Source: Cristatella mucedo
Taxonomy: Eukaryota; Bryozoa; Phylactolaemata; Cristatellidae
DNA: 42,500 nucleotides
NCBI GenBank assembly: GCA_009760855.2
Contig: WPIO01000166.1
Span: forward strand, 217,501-260,000
Reading direction: 5' to 3'
Shown: in pieces, positions 18,842 through 29,968 of the stretch
Layout of the letters: each line of letters opens with the position of its first letter
Position numbering within the stretch: position 1 is the first letter of the stretch
Program-made: the position numbers and the translations under genes
The notes under the pieces: generated by a model
What the model was told of the DNA's origin: nothing
Seen by the model: only the letters and a program-made list of their open reading frames with translations
Database searches by the model: none

Positions 18842-19165
18842 TTAACAGCGGACCGCAGCCTCGGCCGCCTCGGCCGACGCTACGGCTGAGGCTCGGGCGT
18901 CGAGCACGGCTTTGAGAGCGGTCCAGGCTTTGATTGGCACACTTTGCCAGTCGCGTCGGCGGATCGCCTCGTAGACTCGGGCGCGCTGTCGCTCCTCGCG
19001 CAGCGCCCTGAAGCGAGCGATGCGCTCTCGAGTCGCCTCGTCTTGCTGCACCTACAACGGAAGGCCGCTCTCCGTCATGGGGCGGGGGGGAGCAGCGGCC
19101 ACATCCGGCCGCGCGGCCTCTGCGAGCGGTAATGCAACGCCTGCCAGGGACACAAGTGCACGCAT
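18842..19165 (-). CDS. Unrecognised ORF with a single in-frame TAG
   Basis: From an ATG at 19165 the frame reads MRALVSLAGVALPLAEAARP (signal-peptide-like) and a Pro/Ala stretch to a TAG at 19054-19052. The same frame continues with VQQDEATRERIARFRALREE, RQRARVYEAIRRRDWQSVPI and KAWTALKAVLDARASAVASA to a stop at 18842. The second part is highly charged and helical, likely coiled coil. The TAG falls in TTGTAG/GTGCAG, so it may be a splice acceptor and the two parts separate; a nonsense mutation is the alternative. I do not recognise the protein. Confidence 0.35.
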
Positions 19166-19560
19166 GTGCCACAAAGCTGGATCGACACCTCTTTCGTTAG
19201 GCCTGCTACTTATGTATGCATGGCTCCGAGTCGAGCAGACAGCTTTCAAAGTCGACCCCGACGTAGGAGTATCCCAGCTTCGTCTCCTGCCGCGGGCCAC
19301 TCTGCTGCTTCGGCCGAAATAGCTTGTAGTTTGACATTCTTCCTGGCGGTGCATACACGACACAACCAAGAACACCGCAGTGGGGCTCAATGACCTTTAT
19401 TCACACGGACGCCGCCGCAGCGGGCCAGTACACTACCGTCGTGCCCGGTGTCCCCGATGTTACTCCCCGGCCCTTGGCCGCCTGTTACTTATGTATATAT
19501 ATATCACTGCCATAAATCACAACACAGCCCATAAACCAGCATAGTGTCATAGTCTCAAAT
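19166..19560. other. Intergenic; possible minus-strand poly(A) signal
   Basis: The reverse complement of TTTATT at 19396-19401 gives AATAAA, which could end a minus-strand transcript from the right, but no gene was found there. GC-rich sequence at 19405-19480 has no feature I recognise. Confidence 0.25.
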
Positions 19561-19564
19561 AGCA

Positions 19565-19662
19565 ACAGTCGTGGGCTCAAGCCCCATGGCAAATGTGAAG
19601 TGCCTGAATAGAGATTAAGTTCTCTTAGGACGCTATACTTATGAATTGTATTATACCATAAA
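19565..19662 (+). mobile_element. SINE family A, 5'-truncated
   Basis: Starts at the B box (GTCGTGGGCTCAAGCCCC), then GTGAAGTGCCTGAATAGAGA, TTAAGTTCTCTTAGGACGCTA and TACTTATGAATTGTATTATA. Confidence 0.8.
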
Positions 19663-19689
19663 GTAACCATCTTCGCATGACAAGCGTCT

Positions 19690-21165
19690 TCCTCCGCTCC
19701 CTCCTTTCGCTCCCTACTTTCGCCACCTACTTCCGTTCTCTCCTTCCGCTCTATACTTCCACTCCCTACTTTCGCTCCCTACTTCCGCTCCCTACTTTCG
19801 CTCCCTACTTTCGCTCCCTACTTTCGCTCCCTACTTTCGCCACCTACTTCCGTTCTCTCCTTCCGCTCTATACTTCCACTCCCTACTTTCGCTCCCTACT
19901 TCCGCTCCCTACTTTCGCTCCCTACTTTCGCTCCCTACTTTCGCTCCCTACTTTCGCCACCTACTTCCGTTCTCTCCTTCCGCTCTATACTTCCACTCCC
20001 TACTTTCGCTCCCTACTTCCGCTCCCTACTTTCGCTCCCTACTTTCGCTCCCTACTTTCGCTCCCTACTTTCGCACCTACTTCCGTTCTCTCCTTCCGCT
20101 CTATACTTCCACTCCCTACTTTCGCTCCCTACTTCCGCTCCCTACTTTCGCTCCCTACTTTCGCCACCTACTTCCGTTCTCTCCTTCCGCTCTATACTTC
20201 CACTCCCTACTTTCGCTCCCTACTTCCGCTCCCTACTTTCGCTCCCTACTTTCGCTCCCTACTTTCGCTCCCTACTTTCGCCACCTACTTCCGTTCTCTC
20301 CTTCCGCTCTATACTTCCACTCCCTACTTTCGCTCCCTACTTCCGCTCCCTACTTTCGCTCCCTACTTTCGCTCCCTACTTTCGCTCCCTACTTTCGCTC
20401 CCTACTTTCGCTCCCTACTTTCGCTCCCTACTTTCGCTCCCTACTTTCGCCACCTACTTCCGTTCTCTCCTTCCGCTCTATACTTCCACTCCCTACTTTC
20501 GCTCCCTACTTCCGCTCCCTACTTTCGCTCCCTACTTTCGCTCCCTACTTTCGCTCCCTACTTTCGCCACCTACTTCCGTTCTCTCCTTCCGCTCTATAC
20601 TTCCACTCCCTACTTTCGCTCCCTACTTCCGCTCCCTACTTTCGCTCCCTACTTTCGCTCCCTACTTTCGCTCCCTACTTTCGCCACCTACTTCCGTTCT
20701 CTCCTTCCGCTCTATACTTCCACTCCCTACTTTCGCTCCCTACTTCCGCTCCCTACTTTCGCTCCCTACTTTCGCTCCCTACTTTCGCTCCCTACTTTCG
20801 CTCCCTACTTTCGCTCCCTACTTTCGCTCCCTACTTTCGCTCCCTACTTTCGCTCCCTACTTCCGCTCTCTCCCTACTTCCGCTCCCTACTTCCGCTCCC
20901 TACTTTCGCTCCCTACTTTCGCTCCCTACTTTCGCTCCCTACTTTCGCCACCTACTTCCGTTCTCTCCTTCCGCTCTATACTTCCACTCCCTACTTTCGC
21001 TCCCTACTTCCGCTCCCTACTTTCGCTCCCTACTTTCGCTCCCTACTTTCGCTCCCTACTTTCGCTCCCTACTTTCGCTCCCTACTTCCGCTCTCTCCTT
21101 CCGCTCTATACTTCCACTCCCTACTTCCGCTCCCTACTTCCACTCCCTACTTCCGCTCCCTACTT
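19690..21165. repeat. 13-bp minisatellite with 117-bp higher-order period
   Basis: The monomer CTCCCTACTTTCG is repeated about 113 times with variants. Five variants recur in fixed order (CCACCTACTTCCG, TTCTCTCCTTCCG, CTCTATACTTCCA, CTCCCTACTTTCG, CTCCCTACTTCCG, then plain monomers). The first variant starts at 19723, 19840, 19957, 20074, 20164, 20281, 20450, 20567, 20684 and 20948; six of nine intervals are exactly 117 bp (9 x 13). The array is open for 570 codons on the + strand only because the monomer has no stop in any frame, giving a 13-residue SLPTFAPYFRSLL repeat; I do not treat this as a gene. Confidence 0.95.
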
Positions 21166-21474
21166 CCGTTCGCCTATCACTCGTTGCCACTCGTCAGCCG
21201 TCATCCATCGGACCGAAATCCGCCACTGTCATCCCTAGTCCGATTAGTCGTCGGCAGAATCGCGGGGAGCGGGAGACAACTCCGCTAGTACCGGACACGG
21301 ACGTCTGTTGCCGATTGCAAAAAAGGATCGGTGCGACGACACAGCTGTCGCACCGCGACGACTCGGCAGTCAGTTTTAAGTTTTTTTAGCGTGCTGCGGA
21401 AGTGCGCCGCCGCCGCTAACCTTTGCCTCGATGCCGGCCACTTTGCCGAGTGCCTTTCGTAGCCGGCCGCTCAC

Positions 21475-21731
21475 CGGCTCCCCGAGCAGGGTCGTTGAGG
21501 GCGCGGTCGCCGCGGACGAGCGCACGTGCAGCACGGTCGCGCGCTCGCCCTTGCTCGAGTCGTCCGCTCGCACGGAGACGCGCCGCCGCGCGGAGGCTCG
21601 ACCGAAAACGTCGTCTTCGGCTGCCTCGTGCGTGACGGTGACGCTTGCCGCGGCCACCACCACCGTCCGCACACCCTGCCGCCGCTGCCGTTCGGCGTCC
21701 ACCGCTGCTGTCGCCGACGATGACGACGAGC
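21475..21731 (-). CDS. Possible exon in CpG-rich DNA, unrecognised
   Basis: On the minus strand a pyrimidine-rich tract ending GTTGGCAG (acceptor) is followed by an open frame: SSSSSATAAVDAERQRRQGV, RTVVVAAASVTVTHEAAEDD, VFGRASARRRVSVRADDSSK, up to LLGEP and a GTGAGC donor at 21474. It looks more protein-like than competing frames, but high GC makes long open frames likely by chance, and both strands are open. No homologue recognised. Confidence 0.2.
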
Positions 21732-22022
21732 CTGCCAACGGCGGAAGCGGAAGTGAGTAGGAGCGGCGTCAGGTCTTGAGCGACGAGAAGCGAACGCAAA
21801 CGGCGAGCGAGAGAGACGCGAGACCGCTGGCCAGCGGCCGGCGCCGTTCGGGCGCCGCCTACGGGCGCCTCCTTTGCCGGAAGTTTCACGGAGCTTTCTT
21901 CCTTCGGTAGAAAAGAGAGAGCTTCTCGAAATTGAACCCGATTGACCTTTGGAGCCGCAGATGCAGGCAAGTGCCCCTGCGTTGGTAGCCAGTAGAGCGG
22001 GCTGGGAACGACGCTTGACCTC
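21732..22022. other. GC-rich flank, no recognised gene
   Basis: CpG-rich sequence (continuing from 21166-21474 on the other side of the candidate exon). A TTTTTTAG follows the minisatellite at 21382. Nothing else identified. Confidence 0.25.
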
Positions 22023-22492
22023 GCTTGACCTACAAGGCCCGCCACGGCTTGGCTCCTTCGTACCTAGCTGAACTGCTGCACCAGTTTCAGCCTGTCCGCG
22101 CCCTCAGGTCCTGTGTGGACAATAAATTAGCTGTTCCATTCCTCCGCTTAAAGACCGTTGGCGACAGAAGCTTTAGCTCTGCAGGTCCTAGTCTGTGGAA
22201 CTCGCTTCCACAATTCTTACGCAACGACAACTACTCTCCTACTGCCGACTATGGCACATCCTTTTCAGCGGTCCTGAGCTGCTACTTGTATGCTACTCAC
22301 TACCTCAACTGCTCTCCTGACTCTGCTATGCTTCCCACTTTCTCTTTGTTGCGTGAGACGAAGTCTGTTGGCTACCGAATGCGTACCGAACGCCGCATAG
22401 GCTGCGAGTGCGCTATACAAAACTCTCCTGCGTGACACCCACATAGTCTTTATGACTTTGTGGAGTTACAGACGGAGATACATTACATTGAC
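22023..22492 (+). mobile_element. LINE family 1 (CR1/L2-like), 3' end of ORF2 plus UTR
   Basis: The frame ends at a TGA at 22433-22435. It reads TYKARHGLAPSYLAELLHQF, RSCVDNKLAVPFLRLKTVGD, RSFSSAGPSLWNSLPQFLRN and LNCSPDSAMLPTFSLLRETK, the conserved ORF2 C-terminus of CR1/L2-type non-LTR retrotransposons. The UTR runs to AGACGGAGATACATTACA. The frame is intact over 136 codons, so this is the least damaged copy here. RT and endonuclease are absent through 5' truncation. Confidence 0.92.
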
Positions 22493-22576
22493 CTCGCCAG
22501 GAGCGGCCAACTTTAGTAGGGCTGACGGTCGGTGCCCGATGACGGCTAGCCGCCTGGCTCACCCCTCGAGTCTATC

Positions 22577-22752
22577 CGATGTCTGTCCAATGCTTGTCCA
22601 ATGTCTGCCCGATATCTGTCCGATATATGTTCGATATCTGTCCCATTTCTGTCGTATGTCTGTCCGATTTTAGTCTTATGTCTGCCCGATGTCTACCCGA
22701 TGTCTGTTCGACGTGTGTCCAACGTCTGCCCGATATCTGTCCGATGTCTGAC
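22577..22752. repeat. 11-bp tandem array
   Basis: About 16 diverged copies of an 11-bp unit close to GATATCTGTCC (GATGTCTGTCC, AATGTCTGCCC, TATGTCTGTCC and so on), without indels. In the minus direction it encodes a DIGQ-type repeat because 33 bp is 11 codons. Confidence 0.9.
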
Positions 22753-23424
22753 TCTGCCCGACGGGCGAGCGCTGACGAACCCCGCGATGGCAACCCGCTG
22801 CGGCTGCGAAGCAAAGCGGCCGAAATAAGCAAGCGGCGGAGGGGCACGCACCGGAACGGAACCTGCGGAGCTCGATCGCCGATGTTCAGCTCGGACGGAG
22901 GCTTGACCGCAGGACTAGGGGCAGGAGGGGGCGCTGTCAGGGCTCGCAATACTCTCGTCGTGTAGGGGGCAAGATCTGCAGGCAAAGAGCAATGGCAGCG
23001 CCGCACAATCGCATCGCTGACATTGACACGCAGTCGGCCGTCGCTCGTCTTGAACGTGACATTAGCAAACCGAGAATATTGATCGACGGAAGTGGAAAGA
23101 GCGCAACGGCGTGGCGCGTGGGACACCCGCGAGGAACGCGCCGCCACCGTAGTGCTTCGCCTTGAACCGGCCTGCTAGATCGGGGCCGGATTATGACTGC
23201 CGAATGAGTCTTCGTTTGCTGCACCTGAATTACGCACGTATAATGATTTGGAACCATTTGTGCTGTCATAATCCGCGGTCAGGCGGCCCGAGTGTTTTAA
23301 TGCGTGTCAGACGGGGGGGGGAGCTACATCCGAGGCATGTGCACACTGCATGCGTCGGCCGATAGTTGCCGGCAGTAGCACGGTCCTCTGGGCGCCGTGC
23401 GAGAGTGACTATTGTACATTGTAC
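22753..23424. other. GC-rich, possible minus-strand coding patch
   Basis: On the minus strand 23110-22850 reads SVDQYSRFANVTFKTSDGRL, then VNVSDAIVRRCHCSLPADLA and ALTAPPPAPSPAVKPPSELN. This looks coding, but I found no start, convincing splice sites or family. The rest is featureless. Confidence 0.25.
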
Positions 23425-23560
23425 TATAGTACACTAGTACAGTGTACAATACTATAGTATACAATACAATACTATACAATACTATAGTACACTAGTACAG
23501 TGTACAATACTATAGTATACAATACAATACTATACAATACTATAGTACGCTAGTTCAGTG
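23425..23560. repeat. 58-bp palindrome-rich tandem repeat
   Basis: The motif ACACTAGTACAGTGTAC starts at 23431, recurs exactly at 23489, and recurs with changes at 23547, a 58-bp period over about 2.3 copies. The unit is built from TA-rich palindromes (GTACACTAGTAC, ACTATAGTAT) and is strongly self-complementary. Confidence 0.9.
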
Positions 23561-23582
23561 TACTAGCGTACACTCTGTGGTA

Positions 23583-23618
23583 CCAGAATATCTCCTAGTG
23601 TACACGGAGATATTCTGG
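23583..23618. repeat. Perfect 13-bp inverted repeat
   Basis: Arms 23583-23595 (CCAGAATATCTCC) and 23606-23618 are exact reverse complements around a 10-nt loop. It directly follows the 58-bp array, and its loop repeats the array's TAGTGTAC motif. Confidence 0.9.
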
Positions 23619-23894
23619 ATGCCCGCGCGGCCTCCGCCGCTGCTGCTACATAGACATCTCCTCGCTGTGCGTGGATGCGGACTTTGCGTCTGCTCCTCGT
23701 CTGCCTCGAGGCACGGACTCCGTGCTATGCGGCTGCCGTGCGCTGCATCCACGTGGACGTCCAATAAAATGCGGCTGCCGCGTTCCGCTACTGCCCGCGT
23801 GTATTGGATTATCGGCGTGCATTACTCTGAGTGTGCTGGCACTGCGCTTACTAGTCGCTTGCTGCGCACCAAGTCTCAAGGCTTCTCCTCGAGA

Positions 23895-23907
23895 GAGACA
23901 GAGAGAG

Positions 23908-23992
<85 letters not shown>
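23895..23992. repeat. (GA)n microsatellite
   Basis: Nearly pure (GA)n after a short GAGACA lead-in. Confidence 0.95.
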
Positions 23993-23993
<1 letters not shown>

Positions 23994-25185
23994 ATGGTCT
24001 CCGTCAAGACGACTTTCAGACTCCTACCTGCGAAGTGCTCGACATATCGACATAACCCAACCAGCTCAACTACTGGCGATTTCTCGAGCTAGGCAGTAAT
24101 ACTTCATTTGAAGAAACTCATGTCGAGCATATCGATTGCGCAATTATAAAATGATAAACGTTGCATAATGATAATTAGTAACTATAATTGTTTCATTAAT
24201 TTATAACTGCTATATATGTTTTCATTCGTACTTCATGGTTCATAATACCGAATTCATTCATGAATATGTATAGCATTATCTGGCGCTGAATTAAGTGCCC
24301 TTGGGCACTGAATTCAGCGTCATGCGCAATTCTGAATTCCAATTGCGCCTTCAGAATTGTGCAATGCTTTCGAATTTCGCAGGAGCCGCAAAAGCGGGAA
24401 GGGAACACGACCTTGACCCTTTCGCGGCACGCGGTCGCCACGTTTCGCCGAGCATCGCCGCCGCTCGGTCGGCCGGCGGCTTCGTTCTCCGGAAGCGAAA
24501 GCTGCTGCAGCAGCGGCCGCTTTCGCCCGTGCGGAATTTTTTTTTAAACTGGCGCGTCTTCGCTTGCGCTTCGTTCAGAATCCGTTGGTTTTGTGTGCGG
24601 CTTGTGCGTCTGCGGAAATAAATAAAGTCAGCGCGCGCCGCGGCGCCGTACTTCTTCTCCGGCGTGAGGCTGAGCCATCTGCGCCGCTGCGCCCGCCGTC
24701 AGCTCTTGGGCTTGGGCGGTACTTTTGGCTCGCGTTTAGAAAAGCGCCGGCGCCGTATTAATAATGTCGTCGATCTGGCGGCTGCAGGGGGTGGGGCGGG
24801 GCGGCGGTGGAGGCGGGATGGTTGTGAGCGATTACCTTGACTTTTGCGCCCGACCTCAGTGGCCGGGCTAGACGCTGAACCGGCTAGCGGAGGCGTGTTC
24901 GGAGCGCTTTCGCCGCCCGACGCTGCGTTGCTGACGAAGTTGCTTTGAGCTGGCGCCACCCTATTTCTGTTCCGCTGCAAACGATTCGTGCGCGGCTCCC
25001 ACTGCCGGCTGAGCGGCGAGAGCCCGGCGCATGCGCAGTGGCGGTTCTCCTTGCAGCTCAACAGCAACGCAGCAGGCGCAGCGGTCGAACTCGCGAAGGC
25101 GCGGCGGCCGCCGGTAGGCACTTGGACAGCGTAGCTGCGAGTTACCTGAGGATCGGAAAGTCTTTGCCCTTCGAAGGGATACTTC
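23993..25185. other. AT-rich then CpG-rich stretch; weak exon candidate
   Basis: 24100-24320 is AT-rich without features. 24380-25150 is GC-rich. On the minus strand a TTTGCAG acceptor near 24976 precedes an open frame reading NFVSNAASGGESAPNTPPLA and SSPATEVGRKSQ, then a GTAATC donor near 24831. Composition fits a disordered region but chance is as likely. Confidence 0.2.
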
Positions 25186-25800
25186 AGGCGCTTACAGTTG
25201 GTGCAAAACTCTGCAGCTAGGATTGTCTGTCGTGAGCGTCGCAGCAGCCACATCGCACCACTTCACGCCGACCTGCACTGGCTACCAGTCAAGCTATGCA
25301 TTGACTTGTGCAAGGTTTTGTCGCTCAGTTTTAGGTCCGCTCATTCTTTGGCTCCAGCCTACCTTTCAGATCTACTGCTCCACTAGGCTAAGTATCGTAC
25401 CGCCCGCTTTTCGGAATCTAACTGTTTACCTCTACCTCGTACACCCCTCAAATTCTTTGGAGATCGTGCCTTCAGTTCGTATGTTTCCAAAGCCTGGAAC
25501 TCACTCTCGCCTTCCGTCACAACATCTCCTGACATGACCGCATTTAAAAGAAACTAAAATGCATCTATTTATCACAATATTTAATGGGTCCCTGTGATTT
25601 CTTCATTTATGTGCTTTTGCGTGCTGACACTGTGCATGCTGCCACTAATCAAACTTGCATGCTGACCCTGAACTTGCATGCTGACCCTGTGCATGTCACC
25701 ACTAACCATGTTATTCTTGTTGTTCATCGAGAATGCTACCACTAACTATTCGATCGTGTTTACCTTGCAGCACATTACAAAGCACCTAGAAAGAGATTGG
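25186..25800 (+). mobile_element. LINE family 2 (CR1/L2-like), 3' end
   Basis: The + strand reads LVQNSAARIVCRERRSSHIA, PLHADLHWLPVKLCIDLCKV and then SLAPAYLSDLLLH in the standard CR1/L2 ORF2 order. A stop and further homologous blocks follow (YVSKAWNSLS-type sequence by frame change, TTTAAAAGAAACT). The UTR matches the copy at 38281-38760 (GCGTGCTGACACTGTGC) and ends ACAAAGCACCTAGAAAGAGAT. It is broken by a stop after DLLLH and a frameshift. Family 2 differs from family 1 in both protein and UTR. Confidence 0.85.
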
Positions 25801-27240
25801 TACTAGTTTTAGCTAGCGGCGATGTGAGCGAGGCACACTCATCAAAGCCGGCGGCGCGCGAGCGCTCATACCTTTAGCTTGCCGACGGCGAGGAAGCACA
25901 GCGCCATCTCTGCGCCTCGCCTCCCGAGCGTCAGGAGCGAGTGCATAATTCAGCGACGAGCGAGCGAGCGCGCGCCACCGCAGCCGCTGCCGCCGCCGCC
26001 GACGACGACGACGACGGGTCGCCGCTGCCGCCACGGCCGGCGAAGCGAGGGCATTGGCGTCTCGCTCCGTCGATCGGCGGGTCGATAATAAAAGACGGCG
26101 TCGCTCGACAGGGAATACTGCGAAATCTCCCGCGCGCTCGCACGCCTCCGTCTTCCCGATAGACAGCGCTTTCGCGGCGGCGGCGGCGGCGGCGGCGGTG
26201 AAGGGCGCCAGTTCAGTCGGTCTTAACTCGCATTGCGCAACGAAGACGCAAGGCGACAGCCGTGCGTACGAGCCAATTTTCAGACAAATATAACGAAGCC
26301 CTCCGAACTACCCAGACGCCGCCGCCGGCGCGCGCGCGCATGCGCGGGAGCGCAGCCGCCACTGGGCGCAGGCGGAGGCGAATCGCGTCTTGCGAGCTCG
26401 TCGCCGTCGAGGGCGGCCGGAAATTGAGCCCGTGTCCGGCCGCGGGTGCGGGCCGCCGCGGCATTCGTGCGCCCGGAAATTGAGGCGCGCCACGTTGCTC
26501 GGAAACTCCGCACTGGCTAGCGCCCCGCGGGAAAACCCGCGCAGTGATTAAAAATGAATGGCCGTATGTGCGCGCTCGAGACGCGTCGCGTCCGAAAGGC
26601 TCGTGCACCGATCGGCGAAACTTTGGCGCCAATCTTTGGGCGCCGCGGCTATACTCTCGGCATCGGGCGTCGCGCGTGCTACAGCGGCACGACACCCGCC
26701 GAAAACGCAATGCAGCAAATGCACTATTAACGGCGCTACGTTGCGTTCGAGGCAGTTCTTGTAAAAATAAAAAGAAACGCGACAGCGACAACAAGAAAGA
26801 GAAGGCGCAGTGGCTATATTCAGTCCCACACCCCGCGGCGGAAGTGTCGTTGAGCGGATTCCCTCGTACAGAAGTCGCAGAAGTGGCCATTTTGGTCCCA
26901 GGGAGGAAGTTGGAGGGTGTACGCACGTCCGAGCTCGGCGTGCGGCTTGAACCGGTTGGACGCGGTTTGACCATCTTGACCCGGCTTGCACGGTGCGGAG
27001 GGCGCCACGATGGCGCCCGCGGGCGCAGTTCGCGGACGCTCGCCATCGGCGGATCGGTTCCAGCGCGCGCCGCGCCTTACGTCATCGTAAGTCCGAGGCG
27101 GCGGCGGCGGCGGCGGCGGCACGTCGCTGCTCGGCTGAGTTCGAGCGCGGCAGGGACCATTGCTATTGCAAAGCTAAAGAGAGCGCTATCGCAGGCAGAG
27201 CGAGCGCCCCCTAGCGGCTGAGACTCGGCAGCTACGATTA
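25801..27240. other. CpG-rich island, no gene resolved
   Basis: Very CpG-dense with GGC/GCC trinucleotide runs at 25978-26000, 26172-26200 and 27095-27120. Long open frames on both strands (minus 26213-27046, + 26544-27221) are typical of GC-rich DNA and lack domains. It could be the 5' end of a gene with short exons. A small hairpin CGCGGGAAAACCCGCG lies near 26525. Confidence 0.35.
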
Positions 27241-27796
27241 GGGTCTTCAAATGCGGTTGTTCTTCGGAAGTATTCGGATCGCAGCGGACGCGGAAGCGAA
27301 GAAACCCGTCATTTTTTTAGTGCAGGTAGCATCGGCTGCAGAGTGGGCGTAACTTTGCGGTTTCGACGGGCGCCAACTTGACTAGCGAGAGCTCTTGGTT
27401 ACAGGGTGGCCGTAGCTAGTGTCAAGGCATTAATAATGTCCGTGCTGGAAAGGTACTACCTCCGTAATCAGATAGCGTCTAAAGCATTTATTCTGTCTGC
27501 CAAGAGAATCGGCCGACATGCAGTCAGCCGCCGACTTACGAAAATAAATAGATAAGGAATGGAAAAGTACGTATCGTATGTCGAATTCTCGTGAGTAGAG
27601 AATGGCATGGGATACGCTCTACCGTGATTCGTTCTGATGACGACACAAATGGGTAAAAGATTCAGGGAGGAGTAAGACTGAAAATAAAGTCGAGACTGAT
27701 GGGAAGGAAGAGAATTGGCATCTGCTAATGGATTGCCCTATTATGAAAACAACGAGATTGTCATTAATTAATATACACGCCGACGTTCCGACTCAC
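27241..27796. other. Intergenic, nothing recognised
   Basis: Mixed composition, no ORF above noise, no repeat family member. Confidence 0.35.
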
Positions 27797-28860
<1,064 letters not shown>

Positions 28861-28912
28861 AATGTTCGTGCACGCGTGCGTGCGTAACACCGCACAGGTA
28901 CACAAGCCAGCG

Positions 28913-29158
28913 ATGAGTGCTTCCTTCTTCGTGCTCTCGGCCTTCACGCTTGCTTGCTGGGCTCGGTCTGCTCCCGCGCCCCGCCCCCTCCCCCTCCCCA
29001 CCCCAATGCCACGTCCCGAGCGCTCCTCCGACTCGCTGCGCCTGCGAGCAGCCCCGCAAGCCTCCCCGGAGACCTTCACGTTCGCCTTCAACTGGACTTC
29101 ACATTCAGCGCTCCCCAAAAAGCTTGGCCGACTGAAATCGCGCCATCTCTTGACTTGA
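28913..29158 (+). CDS. Candidate small secreted protein, unrecognised
   Basis: An ATG at 28913 opens 81 codons. The first 23 look like a signal peptide (MSASFFVLSAFTLACWARSA), followed by a Pro-rich stretch and RLRAAPQASPETFTFAFNWT, ending SRHLLT. CACCGCACAG just upstream could be a splice acceptor. There is no family match I know and no paralogue in the window. The minus strand is open across the same bases and has a TATAAAAG at 29232-29239, so the coding strand is uncertain. Confidence 0.25.
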   Translation: MSASFFVLSAFTLACWARSAPAPRPLPLPTPMPRPERSSDSLRLRAAPQASPETFTFAFNWTSHSALPKKLGRLKSRHLLT

Positions 29159-29347
29159 TGGCGGGCTAAAAGGCGCGCCAAAAGACCACCGTTGGTCGCC
29201 GTCGTCTGCTGCTGCCGCCGCTGCAATTTCTCTTTTATAGGCTTTCTAGGCGTGGCGCGCGGCCGCGCACGTTTTCGTCATCGATCGGCTTCATTTTCAG
29301 CCTATGCAGCGATTCCCTAGAAAGTTCTCTCAAGGCGGCTGTGCAGG

Positions 29348-29505
29348 TGCTGCGCTCGGCCCAGCGGTCAAGGCACTCGCCTCAGGAACCAAGGTCTGGC
29401 TGGCTGCGGTCGTGGGCTCGAACCCTTCGGCATATGCGAAGCGCCTGAGTATAGGTAAAATTCTCTTAGAGCGCTATGCAAATGAATTGTATATTTTTTT
29501 AATTA
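29348..29505 (+). mobile_element. SINE family A
   Basis: Head GCTCGGCCCAGCGGTCAAGG, ACCAAGGTCTGGCTGGCTGC, B box GTCGTGGGCTCGAACCC, body GCGAAGCGCCTGAGTATAGG, then ATTCTCTTAGAGCGCTATGC and AAATGAATTGTATATT. Confidence 0.88.
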
Positions 29506-29708
29506 TCGCTGCTATTCATCGGGCTATCGCGTTCCTCTGGCGCTATCAGACCCCATATCACGCGAAATGCGGATGTACCTGCGTAAGCTGGCTGATGACA
29601 GTAAATGATTGTTTGCCACAGAACGATTACCTCCGATGAATTGACTGTCTCGCACGCATGGACTGCCTCAGACTGCAAAATAAGGACATCTGCATTGACC
29701 AGTCAAGT

Positions 29709-29968
29709 CAAGGTCACCATCAAGGTCACCACCAAGGTCATCAATCAAGGTCGCCGCTGGTCATCGCGGCGACCAACTCTCGACAGCGCTTTAAGCGATC
29801 CAGACGCGGCAGCCTTCCCAGAGATATCCACTTCCCGAGGAAACAAAGCTGGAGGTCGCGCAAAGCTGGAGGTCACGCAAAGCGGCAGGTCATGCAAAGC
29901 TGGAGGTCACGCAAAGCGGCAGGTCAGGCAAAGCGGCAGGTCAGGCAAAGCGGCAGGTCGCGCAAAGC
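29709..29968. repeat. Two short tandem arrays (12-bp and 17-bp) sharing AGGTCA/C
   Basis: 29709-29752 holds about four units of AAGGTCACCATC type. 29852-29968 holds seven 17-bp units of GCAAAGCTGGAGGTCAC / GCAAAGCGGCAGGTCAG type. Both units contain AGGTCA or AGGTCG, the nuclear-receptor half-site core, though this may be coincidence. Confidence 0.85.

Noticed and set aside
19677-21389. 570-codon open frame with a 13-residue repeat (SLPTFAPYFRSLL)
   Set aside because: It is the translation of a 13-bp minisatellite whose monomer has no stop in any frame, so openness carries no information; no start context, domain or splice evidence.
22572-23147. 191-codon ORF on the minus strand
   Set aside because: Its C-terminal third is the 11-bp array read as a DIGQ repeat; the upstream part is noted only as a weak coding-like patch.
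26213-27221. 277- and 225-codon ORFs on opposite strands
   Set aside because: CpG-rich DNA leaves all frames open; both strands compete and none shows a domain or consistent splice structure.
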